Part shown: positions 1 through 7,771 of the stretch, piece by piece
Numbering within the stretch: position 1 is the stretch's first letter
How the letters are laid out: each line of letters starts with the position of its first letter
The notes under the pieces: model-generated
The model's input: the letters and a program-made list of their open reading frames with translations, nothing else
Databases searched by the model: none
Told to the model about the DNA's origin: nothing
Position numbers and translations under genes: made by a program
NCBI RefSeq assembly: GCF_050587365.1
Contig: NZ_JBOBFV010000002.1
Location: 1-64,000 of the forward strand
Reading direction: 5' to 3'
Length of the DNA stretch: 64,000 nt
DNA from: Plantibacter auratus
Lineage (GTDB): Bacteria > Actinomycetota > Actinomycetes > Actinomycetales > Microbacteriaceae

Positions 1-217
1 ACCGAAGCGTGTCACCTCCCCCGGTCACTGAGCCTGTCGAAGTGCCCACGAAGCACCTCGCCATCCGAGGACACCATCGACCGGACCGCCCTTCGACAAG
101 CTCAGGGACCGAAGCGTGTCACCTCCCCCGGTCACTGAGCCTGTCGAAGTGCCCACGAAGCACCTCGCCATCCGAGGACACCATCGACCGGACCGCCCTT
201 CGACAAGCTCAGGGACC
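1..217. repeat. Two tandem copies of a 107-bp intergenic repeat
   Basis: Bases 1-107 and 108-214 are essentially identical copies of one 107-bp unit. Each unit carries two oppositely oriented copies of the window's palindromic element: a rightward CTGAGCCTGTCGAAGTG near 29-44 and 136-151, and CTTCGACAAGCTCAGGGACC at 91-110 and 198-217. The pair could fold into a long hairpin within each unit. The repeat lies downstream of the leftward copC gene and may continue left of the window. Short ORFs across it are repeat-encoded and not credible genes. From 218 to 324 there are further degenerate GGGGTGG-rich repeats and nothing else recognisable. Confidence 0.85.
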
Positions 218-324
218 GGACTGGGTGCGGCTCAGGAGACCGGAAGGGGTGGCCTCTCGGGGCCGGACGGGGTGGCCTCTCGGTGCCGGAAGGGGTGGCC
301 CCTCGGGACCGGACGGGGTGCGGC

Positions 325-981
325 TCAGGGCGAAGAGGTGTCCGTGCCCTGGTCGTCCGAGGTCGGCTCCGGCTTCCGCCGGGTCACGAGCAGCACGCCG
401 ATGCCGGCGATCAGGACGACGCCGATCGCGCCGACGATCCACCACACATCGCCACTGAGCCCGCCAGCGGACGACTCCGGCTCGACACCGCCCGCCTCCG
501 ACGAGGGCTCGACGGTGGAAGCACCGCTCGTCGCGCACGCGGGCTTCGCACTCCCCGCGGCGATTTCCTGGCCCTCGGCCGGCGCCCACTCGAAGGTGTA
601 GCTGCCCGACAGCGGGTGGCCGTCGGTCGAGACGAGCTGCCAGACGACGGTGTACTCACCCGCTTCACCGAGCTGCAGCGGCATGACGAGCGCAGGGCCG
701 TTCACGGCTGCGCACGCGGTGCCGTAGTAGAGCCGCTCGTCGCCGGGACCGGTCACCTGGATCTGGTTGGACTGGCCGGCGTCCCCGAGGTCGAGCAGGT
801 TGTCGTTCGTCGTGATGACGAGTTGCTCCGGCTGTTCGGTGATCGTCGAGCCCTCGGCCGGCGTCGTCGAGATGATGCTGTTGTGCGCTGAGGCCGGCTG
901 GGCCACGGCGAGCACCGCCGCGACCGCGAGGAACGCGGTCGCAGCGGTGCCGACGAGGCGGCGACGACGGGAGACCGTCAT
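325..981 (-). CDS. copC: CopC domain-containing copper resistance protein
   Basis: A 218-residue secreted and membrane-anchored CopC-type protein. The N-terminus has an Arg-rich n-region, a hydrophobic segment and a clear ASA cleavage site before His33, so the mature protein begins with His, which in CopC proteins is a copper ligand. The domain pattern HNSIISTTPAEGSTI, the central VVWQLVSTDGHPLSGSYTF and the beta-sandwich length fit CopC (YcnJ N-terminal half) well. A Ser/Glu-rich linker leads to one C-terminal transmembrane helix at about residues 178-200 and a short polar tail, so the domain is probably held on the outer face of the membrane. It overlaps the upstream ycnI stop by one base (TGATG), so the two are translationally coupled. 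Probable role: extracytoplasmic copper binding or delivery; known for the family, not shown here. Confidence 0.88.
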   Translation of the reverse strand: MTVSRRRRLVGTAATAFLAVAAVLAVAQPASAHNSIISTTPAEGSTITEQPEQLVITTNDNLLDLGDAGQSNQIQVTGPGDERLYYGTACAAVNGPALVMPLQLGEAGEYTVVWQLVSTDGHPLSGSYTFEWAPAEGQEIAAGSAKPACATSGASTVEPSSEAGGVEPESSAGGLSGDVWWIVGAIGVVLIAGIGVLLVTRRKPEPTSDDQGTDTSSP

Positions 982-1748
982 CAGGCCTGGCGCTTCGCGT
1001 CGGACGCTGCGCGGCGTGCAGAGGCAGCGATGACGATGCCGGCGGCACCGACGACGAGACCGGCGATGCCGAGCACGCGGCCCAGCACGTCGGTGGTGCC
1101 GGCGTCGGTCGCGGCGGCGGCCTCGGTGTGGTCGCCGTCACCGTCGTCGTCCATGGCAGCACCACCGTGGTGGTCGCCGGCCTCGGCAGCCGTCACGACC
1201 ACGACCGGCGCCGGCGACTCGAGGTCGTCCTCGGTCTGACCGTCCTTCGCGACGTCGGTCCAGTCGGTCTGGCCGACCTCGCAGGTCTGCGTCACGGGGA
1301 AGACGAGCGTCTTGCCCTCGGCGTCGGCCGGCAGCTGGACCTGGAAGGAGACGGTGTCGCGGTAGCCGTCGGCGAGCGGCGTCTTGGCCGTGTAGACGAC
1401 CGTGCCGACGCGCTCGGCGAGCTGCTCACCGTGACTGTCGGTGATGGGCTTCGCGAGCGGGGCCATCTGCTTGTCGATGGTCCAGTTCGGGTTGACCGTC
1501 GGCGTCACGGCGTTGATCTCCTCGGGGATCTCGAAGGAGAGGCTCGTCGTGGGCGAGCCGTCGCAGCCGTGACCGACGGCGAAGCTCAGCACCGTGTAGG
1601 AGCCGGCGGCCGTGGAGGTCGGCGTGACGCTGACGTGGGCGCTGGCGGCGAGCGGTGCGCCGACCGCGAGGAGCGCTCCGGCGCCGATGGCGATGGCACC
1701 GAGTACGGCGGGCTTGCGGAAGGTGCGGCGGGGGGTGGTTGCGTTCAT
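981..1748 (-). CDS. ycnI: YcnI family (DUF1775) copper metallochaperone-like protein
   Basis: A 255-residue YcnI/DUF1775 protein. The chosen ATG gives a typical Tat/Sec-like signal (basic MNATTPRRTFRKP, hydrophobic core, cleavage after ASA) and a mature N-terminus starting HVSVTPT, where His38 is the expected N-terminal copper ligand (histidine brace in characterised YcnI). The single Trp in NPNWTIDK and the DTVSFQVQLP strand are typical. A His/Asp-rich linker (GDHHGGAAMDDDGDGDHTE) precedes one C-terminal membrane helix. Reading frame extends further upstream, but that would bury the signal peptide. It sits between an unknown polytopic membrane protein and copC, the usual actinobacterial copper-trafficking neighbourhood. 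Confidence 0.88.
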   Translation of the reverse strand: MNATTPRRTFRKPAVLGAIAIGAGALLAVGAPLAASAHVSVTPTSTAAGSYTVLSFAVGHGCDGSPTTSLSFEIPEEINAVTPTVNPNWTIDKQMAPLAKPITDSHGEQLAERVGTVVYTAKTPLADGYRDTVSFQVQLPADAEGKTLVFPVTQTCEVGQTDWTDVAKDGQTEDDLESPAPVVVVTAAEAGDHHGGAAMDDDGDGDHTEAAAATDAGTTDVLGRVLGIAGLVVGAAGIVIAASARRAASDAKRQA

Positions 1749-1890
1749 GATCGTCCTGTCGACTGCTCCGCACGGCGTCGAGCGTGCGGAAAGGGGATGG
1801 TCACGCCGGATGGCGCGCCGAAGGGTGCTGCTGCGTCGGGGCCGACCGGCCACGCACGGCACCCGTCCCGGTCGGAGGGTGGTGCGTCGG

Positions 1891-2505
1891 TCAGGCGGCG
1901 GCGAGCGCCGGCGGACCGCGGTGTCGCAGGTGGAGCAGGACCACCCCGAGGTTGCGGGGACGACGGTTGACGCGGACCCAGCGCACCCGGCGGGGCGCGG
2001 GGACGAGGTGCGTCGGTGCGGCACGGCGGGCGAGGATCCGGACGGTCAGGGCGGCGAGCGCGGCGAGCGTCGCGCGTTCAGCGAACAGGATGGCTGCGAT
2101 GGTCGCGACGGCCGCGACGAGGTGCGCCGCCCACATCGTGGTGTCGCCGTGGGTGTGCGCCGCGGTGACGCCGCCGGTCGCGAGTTCGACGACCCCGTGC
2201 CGGTGCCAGTTCGCGGGGCCGGTCGCACCGCCGGATGCGACCGTGGCGCTGACGGTGCTCGGGACGAGGGTGAAGAGCGCGTGGTAGCCGAGCTGACTCA
2301 CGAGCACGGAGGCGACGACCCCGAGTGCGGTGATGCGGCGGCCGGCGAGGAGGACGCAGACCAGGACGGCGAAGGTGCCGCCGACCAGGAGCACGAACGC
2401 GGACGGTGCGGCGGCCCCGCCGATCGTGTGAGAGAGGGCGGCGGCGAAGGTGGCGAACGCGGCTGCGGCGGTGCCGCGGGCGACACGGGCCCACCGTTCC
2501 GTCAT
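1891..2505 (-). CDS. Polytopic membrane protein of the ycnI-copC operon
   Basis: A 204-residue integral membrane protein of unrecognised family. The start at 2505 is chosen because GGAGG lies six bases upstream; a longer reading from 2553 lacks this. Hydrophobic stretches suggest five or six helices (about residues 12-30, 35-53, 57-78, 107-114, 125-150). Histidines are concentrated in and near loops: H26, H75, H101, H103, H117, H119 and H128, including NWHRHG and AAHTHGD. That, and its place directly upstream of ycnI and copC on the same strand (142-bp gap), suggests a part in copper handling; this is inference from position and composition. The C-terminal 40 residues are strongly Arg-rich and probably cytoplasmic. 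Confidence 0.75.
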   Translation of the reverse strand: MTERWARVARGTAAAAFATFAAALSHTIGGAAAPSAFVLLVGGTFAVLVCVLLAGRRITALGVVASVLVSQLGYHALFTLVPSTVSATVASGGATGPANWHRHGVVELATGGVTAAHTHGDTTMWAAHLVAAVATIAAILFAERATLAALAALTVRILARRAAPTHLVPAPRRVRWVRVNRRPRNLGVVLLHLRHRGPPALAAA

Positions 2506-2572
2506 GCGATGCCTCCGGGAGAGCGAGCGGACCAGGTGTCGACGCTCGTGCACACAGCCTACCCGAGCGTCG

Positions 2573-2651
2573 CCCTTCGACAGGCTCAGGGACCGGGGAG
2601 GGGTGCTCAGGGACCGGGGAGGGGTGCTCAGGGACCGGGGAGGGGTGCTCA
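2573..2651. repeat. Palindromic element plus three 21-bp tandem repeats
   Basis: CTTCGACAGGCTCAGGGACC (within 2573-2594) is followed by three copies of a 21-bp unit beginning GGGACCGGGGAGGGG at 2589-2609, 2610-2630 and 2631-2651. The last copy supplies the stop codon of the following leftward gene (2649-2651). The array therefore grew from the end of the palindromic element into the 3' end of a gene. The remaining 2506-2572 holds only the ribosome binding site of the preceding gene. Confidence 0.85.
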
Positions 2652-3092
2652 GGCCCCGGTGTCGGCGACGAACAACAGCACGATCGAGGCGATGGAGCAG
2701 ACGACGCCGATGCCGAAGGTCACGCCGAAGAGCAGCCGGAGCGCCCTCGTGTGATCGGCCGTCCTGCGGAAGCGTGCGCGCGACGGTTCCCGGCGGGCGT
2801 AGAAGACGTTCGGCTCCTCGGGGTCGCGGAGGGCGTCGAACTCCGCATCCGTGACGGGTCGTGAGTACAGCTCGGCCGCCTCGGTCATCCAGCGGACCTC
2901 GCGCCCCGGACCTCGATCGACGTCCTCGCCGCCCGCGTCGTCCGGCAGATCCACGATGACCCCGTGCGTCTCCACCCAGCTGCCGTCCGCGGCCCGCGCG
3001 ATGAGCATGACGAGCAGCACGACGACGGCGCTGCCGAAGCCGATCCAGGTGAAGACCTCGAAGACGAGGCCGAGGAGATCGTGGGGGTCCAC
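2649..3092 (-). CDS. Two-helix membrane protein, unknown function
   Basis: A 147-residue protein with one helix near residues 8-32 and a second near 120-143, flanking a soluble stretch of about 80 residues (WVETHGVIVDLP... ARFRRTADHTRA). The middle segment faintly resembles DUF3592-like proteins, which have a beta-rich domain between two helices, but I cannot assign it. The start at 3092 (GTG) is preferred over the GTG at 3098 because a -10 hexamer TAGCAT lies exactly six bases upstream of 3092, the leaderless geometry seen repeatedly here. The stop codon lies in the last unit of a 21-bp tandem repeat. Its neighbours (AI-2E exporter, copper operon) do not indicate a function. Confidence 0.65.
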   Translation of the reverse strand: MDPHDLLGLVFEVFTWIGFGSAVVVLLVMLIARAADGSWVETHGVIVDLPDDAGGEDVDRGPGREVRWMTEAAELYSRPVTDAEFDALRDPEEPNVFYARREPSRARFRRTADHTRALRLLFGVTFGIGVVCSIASIVLLFVADTGA

Positions 3093-3098
3093 GATCAC

Positions 3099-3104
3099 AT
3101 GCTA
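3099..3104 (-). promoter_or_regulatory. -10 hexamer TAGCAT, probable leaderless start
   Basis: TAGCAT on the minus strand ends six bases before the GTG at 3092. The longer in-frame GTG at 3098 would directly abut this hexamer and could not be transcribed from it. No -35 consensus is obvious. Confidence 0.4.
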
Positions 3105-3139
3105 TCCGGCGAGCGGACCCACGACCCGGACGGCCTCCC

Positions 3140-4258
3140 TCAGACGGACTCGGGTCGCTTCTGCCGCATGGGCTCGGCCGGCTGGTCCGGCCCGTTCCAG
3201 ACGCCGATGATGCCCCACGCGACCGCGGCGATCGGGACGGCGAGGACCGCGCCGACGATGCCGCCGAGGATGGTGCCGGCGGTCAGGGCGAGGAGGACGA
3301 CGAGGGCGTGCAGCTTGAGCGAGCGTGCCATGACGACGGGCTGGAGGAAGTTGCCCTCGAGCTGGTTCACGAGCACGACGATGCCGACGACGATGAGGGC
3401 GGCGACCGGACCGTTGGCGACGAGCGCGACGAGGGCCGCGAGGATGCCGGCGGCGGTCGCACCGACGATCGGGATGAAGGCGGTCAGGAACACGATGACG
3501 CTGAGCGGCAGCGCGAGCGGGACCCCGATGATCGCGAGGCCGATGCCGATGCCGATCGCGTCGACGGCCGCGATCGTGGCGGTGCCGCGCACGTACCCGC
3601 CGAGGGTGTCCACCGTCTTGCCGCCGATGCGCTTGGCGCGGTCGTACGCGGTTCCGGTGAAGGGGCGGAGCAGGAACTCCCAGAGACGCGGCCCGTCCTT
3701 GAGGAAGAAGAACAGGACGACGACCATGAGCACCAGGCCGGTGAGGAAGCTCGCCGTCGCGGAGACGCCGGCGAGCGCCCCGCTGCCGAACTGGCTCGAG
3801 GTGAGGAAGTCGACCGCGGTCTGCTTGGCGTCCTCGATCTGCTTCTCGTCGATGTCGAACGGCAGGGTGCCGAGCCAGTCCTGCAGCTGCCCGAAGCCCT
3901 TCGAGGCGGAGTCGACGAGGTCGTCCCACTGGCTGCGAACGGCCCAGACGATGAGCCATCCGATGCCGCCGAGGACGACGAGGATCGAAACGAGGGCGAT
4001 CCAGGTGGCGAGGATCGACGGGAGCCCCTTCGACCGCATCCACCGCATGAGCGGGTAGATCGCCGAGGCGAGGATGAGTGCGATGACGACGGGGATCATC
4101 ACGAGGGAGAGCTGGGTCAGCGCGAAGACGATCAGTGCGGCGACCGCGACGATGGCGAGCGTCTGGATGCTCCGGGTCGCGAACGTGCCGATGCGGTCGT
4201 GCCAGAGGCCGCGGGCGAGCGGTTCCGGTGCGTCCTCATGCTTGTCGAACAGGCCCAT
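3140..4258 (-). CDS. AI-2E family transporter (TqsA/PerM family)
   Basis: A 372-residue membrane protein with the AI-2E exporter layout: a short charged N-terminus (MGLFDKHEDAPEP), paired helices at about 32-75, a helix at about 85-105, a long soluble segment containing amphipathic helices (QWDDLVDSASKGFGQLQDWLG), then a five-helix C-terminal half. The signature stretches LTAFIPIVGATAAGILAALVALVANG and VNQLEGNFLQPVVMARSLKLHALVV are diagnostic of the family, usually near residues 270-340. The frame is open far upstream (to 4960), but that region belongs to the divergent pirin gene; the ATG at 4258 gives normal length. Substrate unknown; family members export autoinducer-2 or small solutes, or act as Na+/H+ antiporters. 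Confidence 0.9.
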   Translation of the reverse strand: MGLFDKHEDAPEPLARGLWHDRIGTFATRSIQTLAIVAVAALIVFALTQLSLVMIPVVIALILASAIYPLMRWMRSKGLPSILATWIALVSILVVLGGIGWLIVWAVRSQWDDLVDSASKGFGQLQDWLGTLPFDIDEKQIEDAKQTAVDFLTSSQFGSGALAGVSATASFLTGLVLMVVVLFFFLKDGPRLWEFLLRPFTGTAYDRAKRIGGKTVDTLGGYVRGTATIAAVDAIGIGIGLAIIGVPLALPLSVIVFLTAFIPIVGATAAGILAALVALVANGPVAALIVVGIVVLVNQLEGNFLQPVVMARSLKLHALVVLLALTAGTILGGIVGAVLAVPIAAVAWGIIGVWNGPDQPAEPMRQKRPESV

Positions 4259-4376
4259 GGGATCCCCAATCTCGGCAGCGGCGGAGCCGGACGGGCCCCG
4301 CGCCCAGTCAACCACGTCGGTGCGGGCCGAGGTCAGGCCGCGCGGGAGTAGCGTTGTCCGTGATAAGGAGGCGCTC

Positions 4377-5327
4377 ATGACGAGACTCGACGCCGACCCG
4401 GTGCCCAGCGTCTGCCATGCACCCGACGGATCCGGGACGAGACTCCTCGAGGCCCGCGAGGTCCCCCTCGGCGGCGTCCGCGGCCTGAGCGTCCATCGCA
4501 CCCTCCCACAGCGCGAGCTGCCGATGATCGGCGCCTGGTGCTTCCTCGACCGCTTCGACGAGGACCGCTCGCTGATGCGTGTGCTGCCGCATCCGCACAC
4601 CGGCCTGCAGACCGTGACGTGGCCGCTCGTCGGCGACATCCGCCACCGCGACAGCGTGGGCAGCGACGTGGTCGTCCGCCCGGGCGAGCTCAACCTCATG
4701 ACGAGCGGTCGAGGCGTGTCGCACTCCGAGTTCTCGGTGGGCGAGGAGGCGGCCGCCATGCACGGCCTCCAGCTGTGGGTGGCGCTCCCGGAGGCCGCCG
4801 CCCAGGTGCCGGCTGCGTTCGAGCAGCACACGGACCTGCCCGTCCACCGCGCTCCAGGCTTGGAGGCGACCGTCCTCATCGGCACGCTGGGCGGCGTGAC
4901 GTCGACCGCGACCGTCCACTCGCCACTACTCGGTGCCGACGTGACGATCGAGGCCGACACCGTCGTCGAGGTGCCGGTGGATCCGTCCTTCGAGCACGGC
5001 GTCCTGGTGATCGACGGGGCGCTCGAGGTCGGCGGCGTCGAACTCGGCTCCGGCCCGTTGCTCTACCTGGCGCCCGGGTGCGATCGCCTCGAGCTCCGGA
5101 GCGCGACCGGTGCCCGCTTCGTGCTCCTCGGAGGGACGCCGTTCCCGGAGGAGCTGGTCATGTGGTGGAACTTCGTCGGTCGCAGCCACGAGGACATCGC
5201 GTCCGCCCGGGAGGACTGGGAGGCGGGGTCGCCGCGCTTCGGGTCGGTCGCCGGCCACGGCACGGACCGCATCCCTGCGCCGCCCTTGCCGAACGTCCGT
5301 CTGACCCCGCGCCGACGCTCGATCTGA
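4377..5327 (+). CDS. Pirin family protein
   Basis: A 316-residue bicupin of the pirin family. The start is set by AAGGAG six bases upstream of the ATG at 4377. The N-terminal cupin carries the pirin iron-binding residues: FLDRFDE, HPHTGLQTVTWPLVGDIRHRDSVG (His, His) and GRGVSHSE (His, Glu). The second cupin (about residues 175-270) is less conserved and ends with LLGGTPFPEELVMWWNFV, a pirin hallmark. Bacterial pirins are iron-dependent; some have quercetinase activity and some modulate enzymes, so the substrate here is unknown. It is divergent from the AI-2E exporter with 118 bp between starts, so the two may share regulation. Confidence 0.9.
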   Translation: MTRLDADPVPSVCHAPDGSGTRLLEAREVPLGGVRGLSVHRTLPQRELPMIGAWCFLDRFDEDRSLMRVLPHPHTGLQTVTWPLVGDIRHRDSVGSDVVVRPGELNLMTSGRGVSHSEFSVGEEAAAMHGLQLWVALPEAAAQVPAAFEQHTDLPVHRAPGLEATVLIGTLGGVTSTATVHSPLLGADVTIEADTVVEVPVDPSFEHGVLVIDGALEVGGVELGSGPLLYLAPGCDRLELRSATGARFVLLGGTPFPEELVMWWNFVGRSHEDIASAREDWEAGSPRFGSVAGHGTDRIPAPPLPNVRLTPRRRSI

Positions 5328-5440
5328 TCGCCCGGACGGGGCGCTCGGGACCCCGTTCCGAGCGGTGTCGGTCGGCATCTCGACGGGCTGATAAAGGATA
5401 GGCTGTCCTCAGGAGATCGGCTGCTCGTGAAGGTGGGCTC

Positions 5441-6022
5441 ATGCAACGTCTGAGTACGCGACTGCTGCTGACCTGCGCCGCCATCGGCGTCGGCGGCGGC
5501 CTCGTCTTCGTCGTCTCCGGGTATGTCGGCGGCACGATCTCCGCGACCGCCCCCGTGCTCTACGGCCTCATCATCGGCGTGTACTTCCTGCCGGGCGTCG
5601 TCTCGCAGGCGCTCCTCCGACGTGGTGGCGTGGCCCTCATGACCGGGCTCACCGCCGGCCTCGTCTCAGCGGCGTTCAGCCCGCAGTGGTTCTTCCGGTA
5701 CTTCGGCACCGGCCTCGCGATCGGGCTCCTGCAGGAGATCCCCTTCGCCGTGTCGCGTTACCGCGTCTGGAGGGCCTGGGTCTTCTACCTGGCAGCGGGC
5801 ATCGCCGGACTCGTCTTCGGCGGCTCCGTGCTCGTCGTCCTCGGGATCGAGCATTTCGCACCCCTCGCCCAGACGGTCTACATCGCGCTCTTCGTCCTCA
5901 GCCCGATCGCCTTCACCGCGCTCGGGCGGGCGGTCGCAGCAGCCCTCGCGAGAGCCGGTGTGGGGCGGTCCATCGCGAAACCCCTGCAGCGCGACCGCGG
6001 CTCGGCCGGCACGCGGGCCTGA
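5441..6022 (+). CDS. ykoE: ECF transporter substrate-binding subunit, YkoE type
   Basis: A 193-residue membrane protein with five or six helices, matching YkoE-type S components (about 190-200 residues), which bind thiamine or its pyrimidine precursor HMP. Recognisable stretches are the Gly-rich first helix (GVGGGLVFVVSGYVGG) and SPQWFFRYFGTGLAIGLLQEIPF. The start at 5441 follows an AAGGTGGG-like site. The stop is immediately followed by the GTG of the ATPase gene, so the three genes form one operon. Bases 5328-5440 upstream contain no recognisable TPP riboswitch core, although thiamine-related ECF genes often have one, so the vitamin specificity is not supported by regulation. Confidence 0.8.
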   Translation: MQRLSTRLLLTCAAIGVGGGLVFVVSGYVGGTISATAPVLYGLIIGVYFLPGVVSQALLRRGGVALMTGLTAGLVSAAFSPQWFFRYFGTGLAIGLLQEIPFAVSRYRVWRAWVFYLAAGIAGLVFGGSVLVVLGIEHFAPLAQTVYIALFVLSPIAFTALGRAVAAALARAGVGRSIAKPLQRDRGSAGTRA

Positions 6023-7771
6023 GTGGACCCCGTACCGCCGACGCACCCCGCCACCGTCGTCCGGCGGGTGCGCATCCGCCACGACGAGCGTGAGGAGTGG
6101 ACCCCGGACGACGTGTCGTTCCAGGTCGCACCCGGTGAGGTTGTCCTCCTGCTCGGTCCGAGCGGCTCGGGGAAGTCGACGCTCGCGCTGGCCCTCAACG
6201 GCCTCGTCCCCCACGCCGTCCCGGCCGAGTTCGAGGGTGCTGTGGTCACCGGCGGGCTCGACACGGCCACCTCGACGGTCGCGCAGTTGAGCGAGCACGT
6301 GGCGATGGTGTTCCAGGACCCCGACGCGCAGATCGTCACCGGAACGGTCCTCGACGAGGTGTGCTTCGGCCCGGAGAACCTCCTGCTCCCCGTCGAGGAG
6401 GTGCTGTCCCGCGCCGAGCGCGCGCTCCGGCAGGTCGGGCTCTGGGAGCGCCGGGCTGAGAACCCCGACCGACTCTCAGGCGGAGGCCGACAGCGACTCG
6501 CGATCGCCTGCGCCCTGGCCATGGGGAGCGACCTCCTCGTCCTCGACGAGCCGACGGCGAACCTCGATCCGGCCGGGATCGAGGAGGTCTACGCAGCCCT
6601 CCGTTCACTCGTCTCCGGACCCGACGGCGTCGGGAAGCGGCACGCGATCCTGCTCGTCGAGCACAACCTCGACGCCGCCATCGACCTCGTCGACCGGGTC
6701 GTCGTCCTCGATCGCGACGGGCGGCTCGCCTTCGACGGCCCGACCCGCGACGTCCTGCTCGGACACCTCGACGAACTCCTCGCCATGGGTGTCTGGCTCC
6801 CGGTCGCGACGCTCGCGGCCCTGCGACTGCGGGAGGGCGGTGTCCTGCTGCCGGGCCTCCCCCTGACACCCGCCGAGCTGACCGCCGCACTCGACGCGAC
6901 CGCACTGCCGGCGCTGCCGACAGCAACCGCCGCCCCGGTCACCGCCGAGCGGTCGGTGGCGGTCCGCGTCGACCGGCTCAGCGTCGAACGCGGTCGCGGC
7001 CGCCGGCGCACCCCGATCCTCCGCGAGGTGAGCCTCGAGGTCGGGACGGGCGACTTCCTCGCGGTGATCGGGACGAACGGTGCCGGCAAGACGACGCTGC
7101 TCCAGGCGATCGCCGGGGTGGTCCGGCCTCCCCGCGGCCGCATCGACGTCGGCGGGATCGACCCGGGGCGCAGCGACGTCCGGACGATCGCGGCGCACAT
7201 CGGCTTCGTCTTCCAGAACCCCGAGCACCAGTTCATCGCCCACACCGTCCACGACGAACTCGCGCACGGCCTGCGGATCCGGGGCGTCGACGACGCCGAG
7301 ATCGAGCGGCGCGTCGACGACCTGCTGCGGCGGTTCGGCCTGGAATCCGCACGCGACGTGCACCCGTTCCTGCTGTCCGGCGGCCAGAAGCGCCGACTGT
7401 CCGTCGGGAGCGCCCTCATCGCCGGAGCTCCGGTGCTCGCGCTCGACGAACCGACCTTCGGTCAGGACCGGGCGCGGGCGAACGAGCTCCTGGACCTCCT
7501 CGCCGGACTCAACGCGCAGGGCACCACGGTCCTCGTCGTGACCCACGACCTCCAGCTCGTCGCCGATCACGCGAGTCACGTCGCGGTGATGGCCGGCGGT
7601 CGCCTGCTCGCCCACGACACGACCGCCGCGGTCCTCGGCGACGACGAGCTCCTGCGCCGCGCGGGGCTCCGCCCACCACCGCTCGCCCAGGCGATGCGCT
7701 CGCTGGTGAACCACCCCGACTGGCGGCACCTGTCGAGACTCGACGACCTGCCCGGGGCGGCCGCTCGATGA
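6023..7771 (+). CDS. ykoD: ECF transporter double ATPase (YkoD type)
   Basis: A 582-residue fusion of two ABC ATPase domains. Domain 1 (about 1-270) has Walker A GPSGSGKST, the ECF-typical VFQDPDAQIVTGTV Q-loop, signature LSGGGRQRL and Walker B LLVLDEPTANLD. Domain 2 (about 315-560) has GTNGAGKTT, VFQNPEHQFIAHTV, LSGGQKRRLS and VLALDEPTFGQD. The conserved QxPEHQF-type Q-loops are characteristic of energy-coupling factor ATPases. The GTG start directly follows the ykoE stop and the 3' end overlaps the T component by four bases (ATGA), so subunits are made in fixed order. Couples ATP hydrolysis to vitamin uptake through the T subunit. Confidence 0.92.
   Translation: MDPVPPTHPATVVRRVRIRHDEREEWTPDDVSFQVAPGEVVLLLGPSGSGKSTLALALNGLVPHAVPAEFEGAVVTGGLDTATSTVAQLSEHVAMVFQDPDAQIVTGTVLDEVCFGPENLLLPVEEVLSRAERALRQVGLWERRAENPDRLSGGGRQRLAIACALAMGSDLLVLDEPTANLDPAGIEEVYAALRSLVSGPDGVGKRHAILLVEHNLDAAIDLVDRVVVLDRDGRLAFDGPTRDVLLGHLDELLAMGVWLPVATLAALRLREGGVLLPGLPLTPAELTAALDATALPALPTATAAPVTAERSVAVRVDRLSVERGRGRRRTPILREVSLEVGTGDFLAVIGTNGAGKTTLLQAIAGVVRPPRGRIDVGGIDPGRSDVRTIAAHIGFVFQNPEHQFIAHTVHDELAHGLRIRGVDDAEIERRVDDLLRRFGLESARDVHPFLLSGGQKRRLSVGSALIAGAPVLALDEPTFGQDRARANELLDLLAGLNAQGTTVLVVTHDLQLVADHASHVAVMAGGRLLAHDTTAAVLGDDELLRRAGLRPPPLAQAMRSLVNHPDWRHLSRLDDLPGAAAR

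Noticed and set aside
1..217. CRISPR array
   Set aside because: Two long directly abutting units without unique spacers; a simple tandem duplication.
4259..4960. N-terminal extension of the AI-2E exporter frame
   Set aside because: The stretch is antisense to the pirin gene; the ATG at 4258 gives normal family length.
5328..5440. TPP riboswitch upstream of the YkoE operon
   Set aside because: The CUGAGA and ACC-UUGAACCUGAUC core motifs are not present.
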